This document shows positions 6,535-10,625 of a stretch of DNA of 10,625 nt, piece after piece; the first letter of the stretch is position 1, and each line of letters begins with the position of its first letter. The notes below the pieces were generated by a model. The model did no database searches and was not told the origin of the DNA. It saw only the letters and a list, made by a program, of their open reading frames with translations. Origin of the DNA: Bacteroidota bacterium. Its GTDB lineage: Bacteria; Bacteroidota; Bacteroidia; Chitinophagales; Chitinophagaceae. The stretch lies in the NCBI GenBank assembly GCA_023436425.1, contig JAEZJD010000131.1:1-10625 (forward strand), written 5' to 3'. A program made the translations under genes and the position numbers.

Positions 6535-6560
6535 GACTACACGCAAAAAGCTGAAAAAAA

Positions 6561-7649
6561 TTATTGTGCATCTACATCAACAATTCTGTATCGCACCTTT
6601 ACGCCCCGGCTGCTTGACGGTACAGAAACGCTTTTGCTGCCGCCAGGTTGTATGTTTCTTGCCTCCACTGTTTCTGTACCAACCACAGAGCCATTCGGCT
6701 TCAGAAAATCCACTTGAACAGTTGCCTTGTCAATTGTACTTCCGGAACTATTGCTCACCTGCAATTGCAGATTACTTACGCCGCCTAACACGCCGACTTT
6801 ATAATCGTTTGCAGAAAGCGAAACCTGTGAACGCACATCCTTAGCGGGTTTTTTCGCTTCTTTTGGTTCTTCTTTCGGTTCAGCTGATTGAGATTGATCG
6901 ACAGGCGCTGCGGCAACCGCATCCTGTTTCACATCTTTTCCGTCCTGAGGCTTTTCTTTTACCGCAGCAGCTTCGACAGGCTTAGACTCATTAATAATTT
7001 GTTGCTTTTCGGATTCCGTTGGTTTTGCAGGAAGCGATTCTTCAGGTATTTGCAGTTGTTCTTCCGTCAACGCTGCCGTTTGTACAGGAGGCGTCTGCGC
7101 GGGAGCCATAGCAGCATGTGCCGATTCATAACTGATGGACTGAATTTCAGTTGCCTGCGACGATGCGATGGGAGTCTCTGTGTCGAAAGTGGCTACAATA
7201 CTTTTTACGATGTATGCAGCCATCGCTGCTCCAATCACAACCATTAGCAACGCCATGATGTTGCCTTCCCAAACGAAACTTCTCCTCGTTCTGTTTGTTG
7301 GCAGCGTAATTCCTTCATACATCTCTTTGCTCACATCGGCATAAATATCATACACCGGAATAGCTGCTGTTTTTTCGTGTAGGTCAGGCTTTATCGTAGT
7401 TGTAGTGTTTTCAACGGATGCAACGTCCGTGGCTCGGCTTGTACTCGAAACCGCCTTCGGAGCCGACGGTGCAGTCACGGTTGGCTTCACAAAGGTTTTC
7501 AACTCTTTAATTTCTGTTGGATAGTTCCAACACTGGCTATGTCCTTCAATCCAAACAAGATCGAAAGGTTGTAGTTGTTTCTGTTTGATTTCGTTTAGTG
7601 TATAGGGACCAGATTGTTCATTATCCCGCAACAGCAAGTAGCTCTTCAT
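6561..7649 (-). CDS. GYF_2-like domain, single-pass membrane protein with C-terminal beta domain
   Basis: The 362-residue protein has four parts. Residues 1-50 resemble a GYF_2 domain (YLLLRDNEQSGPYTLNEI, then LVWIEGHSQCWNYPTEI), a small fold usually linked to peptide binding. Residues 51-129 are a Ser/Thr/Ala-rich linker, 130-153 a hydrophobic membrane segment, and 155-275 a disordered Pro/Ala/Glu/Gln/Lys stretch. Residues 276-360 look like an Ig-type or FxLYD-like beta sandwich (NLQLQVSNSSGSTIDKATVQ, KPNGSVVGTETV, NIQPGGSKSVSV). No signal peptide is seen, so the GYF_2-like part is probably cytoplasmic and the beta domain extracytoplasmic. I cannot name a function; linking an inner signal to the envelope is inference. 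I prefer the ATG at 7649, since the GYF_2 strand starts there; an in-frame TTG at 7676 is possible. A strong terminator follows. Confidence 0.75.
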   Translation of the reverse strand: MKSYLLLRDNEQSGPYTLNEIKQKQLQPFDLVWIEGHSQCWNYPTEIKELKTFVKPTVTAPSAPKAVSSTSRATDVASVENTTTTIKPDLHEKTAAIPVYDIYADVSKEMYEGITLPTNRTRRSFVWEGNIMALLMVVIGAAMAAYIVKSIVATFDTETPIASSQATEIQSISYESAHAAMAPAQTPPVQTAALTEEQLQIPEESLPAKPTESEKQQIINESKPVEAAAVKEKPQDGKDVKQDAVAAAPVDQSQSAEPKEEPKEAKKPAKDVRSQVSLSANDYKVGVLGGVSNLQLQVSNSSGSTIDKATVQVDFLKPNGSVVGTETVEARNIQPGGSKSVSVPSSSRGVKVRYRIVDVDAQ

Positions 7650-7660
7650 AATCTTCACTT

Positions 7661-7673
7661 TTGGGTTGCCCAA
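7661..7673. repeat. 13-bp palindrome TTGGG-TTG-CCCAA in the GYF_2-like leader
   Basis: TTGGG at 7661-7665 and CCCAA at 7669-7673 form a perfect 5-bp inverted repeat around TTG. It lies 12-24 nt upstream of the ATG at 7649, so it could be an operator or a small mRNA hairpin near the ribosome-entry site. It sits inside the short extension that a TTG start at 7676 would translate. Confidence 0.4.
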
Positions 7674-7746
7674 CAAGAACAGAGAAAATTTTATGCCTAT
7701 ATTTTTGTAGATTTTTCGCGGCTTTCAGAAGATTAACAGGTTGTTC

Positions 7747-7757
7747 CCACTTAGTGG
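7747..7757. repeat. 11-bp palindrome CCACT-T-AGTGG between divergent genes
   Basis: CCACT and AGTGG are exact reverse complements around a central T, in the middle of the divergent region between the GYF_2-like gene and gyrA. TTC and GAA outside it extend the symmetry with one bulged base. It could be a small operator; no regulator is known. Confidence 0.35.
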
Positions 7758-7787
7758 AAAAGTAAAGGCAAAATGCAGCAATTTTCA

Positions 7788-7804
7788 TCAGGTAAATCGC
7801 CTGA
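7788..7804. repeat. Inverted repeat TCAGG-N7-CCTGA upstream of gyrA
   Basis: TCAGG at 7788-7792 and CCTGA at 7800-7804 are exact inverted repeats separated by 7 nt, ending 8 bp before the gyrA -7 element. It has the same arm and spacer lengths as the repeat at 7823-7839, with arms in the opposite order. It overlaps the position where a -33 element would be expected. Confidence 0.4.
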
Positions 7805-7811
7805 AAAACGG

Positions 7812-7819
7812 TAAATTTG
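7812..7819 (+). promoter_or_regulatory. Candidate gyrA promoter -7 element
   Basis: TAAATTTG matches the Bacteroidota -7 consensus TAnnTTTG exactly and is identical to the element before the sirtuin gene. It lies 33 nt upstream of the gyrA start, leaving room for a leader of about 25-30 nt. No clear TTG-type -33 element is found at the usual spacing; the position is taken by an inverted repeat. Confidence 0.5.
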
Positions 7820-7822
7820 CAC

Positions 7823-7839
7823 ACCTGAATTTCACAGGT
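7823..7839. repeat. Inverted repeat ACCTG-N7-CAGGT in the gyrA leader
   Basis: ACCTG at 7823-7827 and CAGGT at 7835-7839 are exact inverted repeats with a 7-nt spacer, right after the -7 element, so they would overlap the transcription start and leader. Together with CAGGT at 7737-7741 and 7789-7793 this gives several copies of the same half-site around the gyrA promoter. Confidence 0.4.
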
Positions 7840-7852
7840 TTTAATTGACAGA

Positions 7853-10462
7853 ATGGAAGATAATTTGCAGCCGCAAGAGACCTCAGATTTCAATAGAATA
7901 ATTCCCATCAACATAGAAGAGCAAATGAAGACCGCATACATTGATTACTCAATGTCGGTCATCGTAGGCCGTGCTCTTCCGGACGTTCGCGATGGACTTA
8001 AGCCCGTGCATCGGCGCATTTTACATGCGATGAACGAAATTGGTATGGGACCGACCCGTCCATACCGCAAATGTGCTCTTGTAGTTGGGGAAGTTTTGGG
8101 TAAATATCACCCACATGGTGATACTGCCGTGTACGACGCACTGGTGAGAATGGCGCAGGAGTGGAACATGCGCTACCCTGTGATTGACAAGCAGGGAAAC
8201 TTCGGAAGCCAGGATGGTGAAGGTCCCGCAGCGATGCGTTACACCGAAAGCCGTATGACCCGGTTAGCCGAAGCCATGCTGCAGGATATTGAAAAAGATA
8301 CGGTAGATTTTCAGCTTAACTACGACGACTCCAGGCAGGAGCCCACAGTGCTGCCCACACGGATACCGCAACTCCTTGTAAACGGATCCAGCGGAATTGC
8401 CGTGGGAATGGCAACGAACATGATGCCCCACAACCTTTCCGAAGTGGTAGACGGCTGCATTGCATACATCAACAATCGTGAGATTACAGTAGACGAGTTG
8501 ATGCAATATGTGAAAGCTCCTGATTTTCCCACCGGTGGAACTATTTACGGAATGGAAGGAGTGAAGGCAGGTTTTCATTTCGGCAGAGGTAGGGTAGTGC
8601 TCAGGGGCAAATTACACGTGGAGACAAAGCCGAGCGGAAGGGAGCAGATAATTGTAACCGAAGTTCCCTATCAGGTCAACCGCGATGCGCTTTGCGATCG
8701 TGTGGGTCAATTGGTGAATGAAAAAATAATTGAAGGCATCGCTCACATTAATAACGAATCAAATAAAAAAGAAGGTACACGAATAGTTATCGACCTAAAA
8801 CGCGATGCTGTCGCTAATGTGGTGATCAACCAACTATACAAGTTTACAGAACTGCAAACGAGCTATGGCATCAACAACGTGGCACTCGTGAGAGGTCGTC
8901 CGCGCATCTTGAACCTAAAGGAGCTTGTAAGTGAATTTGTAGACTTCCGCCACGAAGTTGTTGTCCGCAGAACAAAATTTGAGCTTAGGGAAGCCGAGAA
9001 AAAAGCTCACATTCTTCAGGGATATCTAATAGCCTTAGATCATTTGGATGAAGTAATCGCTTTGATCCGTGCATCTGCCACCCCTGAGGTAGCAAAAGAT
9101 TACCTGGTGAATGCCGGATGGGGTCTGGACGAAATACAGGCAAAAGCCATTTTGGAGTTGCGTCTCCAACGTCTCACTGGAATGGAAAGGGACAAGATTC
9201 GTGAAGAGTACGATGAATTGATGAAGCTCATTGCTCATCTGAAAGATATCCTTGCGAATGAGCCGTTAAGGTTTGAAATTATCACCAATGAACTTTTAGA
9301 GGTTAAAGAGAAATTTGGAGACGAAAGAAAAACCGACATCACGTTCCTTGACAATGAGGTAAGCATTAAAGACTTGATTAAAGAGGAAGATGTAGTAATC
9401 ACGGTTTCACACCTTGGCTACATAAAAAGAACGTCAGCCTCGGAATACCGTTCCCAAAAGCGTGGTGGACGAGGAGTGATGGGTGGCAAAACAAGGGAAG
9501 AAGACTACATAGAACATTTGTTTGTCGCGTCAACGCATCATACGCTTTTGTTCTTTACAGAAAAAGGCCGTTGCTATTGGCTCAATGTGTATCAAATTCC
9601 GGAAGGCGAGAAGAACAGCAAGGGCAGGGCAATTCAAAATTTGTTGCAAATCTCTCCGGATGACAACATCAGAGCTGTGATAGATGTGAAGGATCTGCAG
9701 GACATAGAATTTATTAAGAATCATTTCATTGTTCTTTGCACCAAAAAAGGAGTTATTAAAAAAACCGATCTCGCGGACTTTAGCAGACCCCGCCAAACGG
9801 GTGTCAATGCCATTACCGTATTGGAGGGAGACCAACTTCTTGAAGCAAAGCTCACCGATGGAGACTGCGAAATAATGATGGCCATCAACACGGGCAGAGC
9901 CATCCGTTTCCCCGAAAGCAAAGTTCGTCCAACAGGCAGGGGAGCCATCGGGGTGACAGGTATAGAAGTGGAGGATGAGACAGAAGAAGTAGTGGGAATG
10001 ATTTGTGTAAATCCCGAAAACCATAAGGACAGGACTGTTTTGGTGGTGAGTGAAAAAGGCTACGGAAAGCGAACCCCTGTGGATGAATACCGCATGACGA
10101 ACCGCGGTGGCAAAGGGGTGAAAACAATTAACGTTACAGGAAAAACCGGCAGGCTGGTGGGCATTCTCGATGTGGCGGAAAAAGAAGACCTGATTATCAC
10201 CTGCAAAAGCGGCGTGACGATCAGGATGAAAGTTGCCGACATAAGCGAGCAGGGACGAGCCACCCAAGGTGTTAAGCTTATCAGAATAGATGAAGGAGAT
10301 GAAATTGCAGGAATCTCGAAAATAGATGAAGAAGAAACAGTTAGCGAAATCAACGGAGAAGTCGTTGAAAGTTCTCAAACAACCATTTCGACAGAAAACC
10401 CATCTGATGATGAGAAAATAACCGGACCTTCTGAAAATGAGAACCCAGATCCACTAACTTAA
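7853..10462 (+). CDS. gyrA: DNA gyrase subunit A
   Basis: GyrA forms the A2B2 gyrase with GyrB, cuts both DNA strands through a tyrosyl link and introduces negative supercoils. The 869 residues are usual length. The breakage-reunion domain spans about 30-495, with the catalytic Y130 in AAMRYTESRM and the quinolone region VGEVLGKYHPHGDTAVYD (78-95). The GyrA box Q535-K-R-G-G-R-G541 begins the C-terminal beta-pinwheel (about 500-825), which distinguishes GyrA from ParC. Repeat-like traces in later blades include NRGGKG (750-755). Residues 826-869 are an acidic, probably disordered tail. The residue equivalent to E. coli Ser83 is T91, and Asp87 is D95; Thr is wild type in several lineages, so this is not evidence of resistance. 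The start at 7853 follows an exact TAnnTTTG element and an A/T-rich leader. The next gene begins 13 nt after the stop. Confidence 0.98.
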   Translation: MEDNLQPQETSDFNRIIPINIEEQMKTAYIDYSMSVIVGRALPDVRDGLKPVHRRILHAMNEIGMGPTRPYRKCALVVGEVLGKYHPHGDTAVYDALVRMAQEWNMRYPVIDKQGNFGSQDGEGPAAMRYTESRMTRLAEAMLQDIEKDTVDFQLNYDDSRQEPTVLPTRIPQLLVNGSSGIAVGMATNMMPHNLSEVVDGCIAYINNREITVDELMQYVKAPDFPTGGTIYGMEGVKAGFHFGRGRVVLRGKLHVETKPSGREQIIVTEVPYQVNRDALCDRVGQLVNEKIIEGIAHINNESNKKEGTRIVIDLKRDAVANVVINQLYKFTELQTSYGINNVALVRGRPRILNLKELVSEFVDFRHEVVVRRTKFELREAEKKAHILQGYLIALDHLDEVIALIRASATPEVAKDYLVNAGWGLDEIQAKAILELRLQRLTGMERDKIREEYDELMKLIAHLKDILANEPLRFEIITNELLEVKEKFGDERKTDITFLDNEVSIKDLIKEEDVVITVSHLGYIKRTSASEYRSQKRGGRGVMGGKTREEDYIEHLFVASTHHTLLFFTEKGRCYWLNVYQIPEGEKNSKGRAIQNLLQISPDDNIRAVIDVKDLQDIEFIKNHFIVLCTKKGVIKKTDLADFSRPRQTGVNAITVLEGDQLLEAKLTDGDCEIMMAINTGRAIRFPESKVRPTGRGAIGVTGIEVEDETEEVVGMICVNPENHKDRTVLVVSEKGYGKRTPVDEYRMTNRGGKGVKTINVTGKTGRLVGILDVAEKEDLIITCKSGVTIRMKVADISEQGRATQGVKLIRIDEGDEIAGISKIDEEETVSEINGEVVESSQTTISTENPSDDEKITGPSENENPDPLT

Positions 10463-10475
10463 AAACAACTCACAA

Positions 10476-10625
10476 ATGCGTAAACTAGTTATTGCAGTAG
10501 TAGTGGCAGCAGCATCTCTATCAGCTGCTTACGCTCAAAAAGACGATTGCACCAAAGATGTTCAGGAAAAGTTTTCCAAAGGAAAATATGACGAAGCCAA
10601 GGAAAAAATCGACAAAGCATTGGCC
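10476..10625 (+). CDS. Secreted protein, 5' end only (probable TPR protein)
   Basis: Fifty codons are visible before the window ends. Residues 1-20 form a clear Sec signal peptide (MRK, then a hydrophobic Val/Ala-rich core, ending AYA before Q21, a typical Bacteroidota signal peptidase I site). The mature part has one Cys (C25) and the segment FSKGKYDEAKEKIDKAL, which looks like half of a tetratricopeptide repeat. It begins 13 nt after the gyrA stop, so it is probably co-transcribed with gyrA. There is no Shine-Dalgarno sequence; the leader is A-rich. The product is exported, likely to the periplasm; its function is unknown and the TPR call rests on a short stretch. Confidence 0.75.
   Translation, partial: MRKLVIAVVVAAASLSAAYAQKDDCTKDVQEKFSKGKYDEAKEKIDKALA

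Noticed and set aside
6515..6844. Plus-strand 109-codon frame opposite the beta domain of the GYF_2-like gene
   Set aside because: It starts inside the terminator hairpin and lies opposite a well-supported coding region.
7621..7788. Possible 55-codon minus-strand ORF in the gyrA divergent region, starting at 7788
   Set aside because: It has no recognisable motif, overlaps the GYF_2-like start in another frame and would cover the palindromic intergenic sequence. Ribosome profiling could rescue it.
9530..10378. Long antisense open frame (282 codons) inside gyrA
   Set aside because: It is fully opposite the conserved gyrA C-terminal domain, has a composition typical of a shadow frame and resembles no protein family I know.

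Overview
The window looks like a chromosomal segment of a Bacteroidota bacterium, probably in or near the Chitinophagaceae; the rank below phylum is a guess. Three things support this. The starts lack clear Shine-Dalgarno sequences and have A/T-rich leaders. Two promoter-like elements match the Bacteroidota -7 consensus TAnnTTTG exactly (upstream of the sirtuin gene and of gyrA). The protein set also fits: a sirtuin without zinc cysteines, a GYF_2-like membrane protein and a lone LutA-like protein. Base composition and codon use look even throughout. I see no mobile element, phage gene, CRISPR array, tRNA or rRNA, so this reads as mostly core genome.

Layout. Positions 1-3061 hold a tight plus-strand run: the 3' part of pdhA (pyruvate dehydrogenase E1 alpha), a single-pass TPR protein, ribH (lumazine synthase), a LutA/YkgE-type cysteine-rich protein and a small EVE-domain protein. 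TPR/ribH and ribH/LutA-like overlap by 1 and 4 nt, which suggests co-transcription and translational coupling. Positions 3099-4252 are a minus-strand pair, a DUF2231-Rieske membrane fusion followed (1-nt overlap) by a small cupin. A sirtuin gene starts divergently at 4293 and collides tail to tail (4-nt overlap of stop codons) with a minus-strand saccharopine dehydrogenase gene (4979-6490). Upstream of that lies a minus-strand GYF_2-like/TM/beta-domain protein (6561-7649) with a strong terminator at 6508-6534. A palindrome-rich divergent intergenic region of about 200 bp precedes gyrA (7853-10462). The last 150 bases begin a secreted protein.

How the genes work together. The window mixes central carbon metabolism (pdhA), cofactor synthesis (ribH), amino-acid catabolism (saccharopine dehydrogenase), acyl-lysine repair (sirtuin) and DNA topology (gyrA). 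The clearest candidates for under-described functional pairs are the DUF2231-Rieske plus His-poor cupin operon, and the sirtuin with SIRT5-type acyl-pocket residues next to a lysine-degradation enzyme. I did not find a clearly novel multi-gene system; the findings are modest leads.
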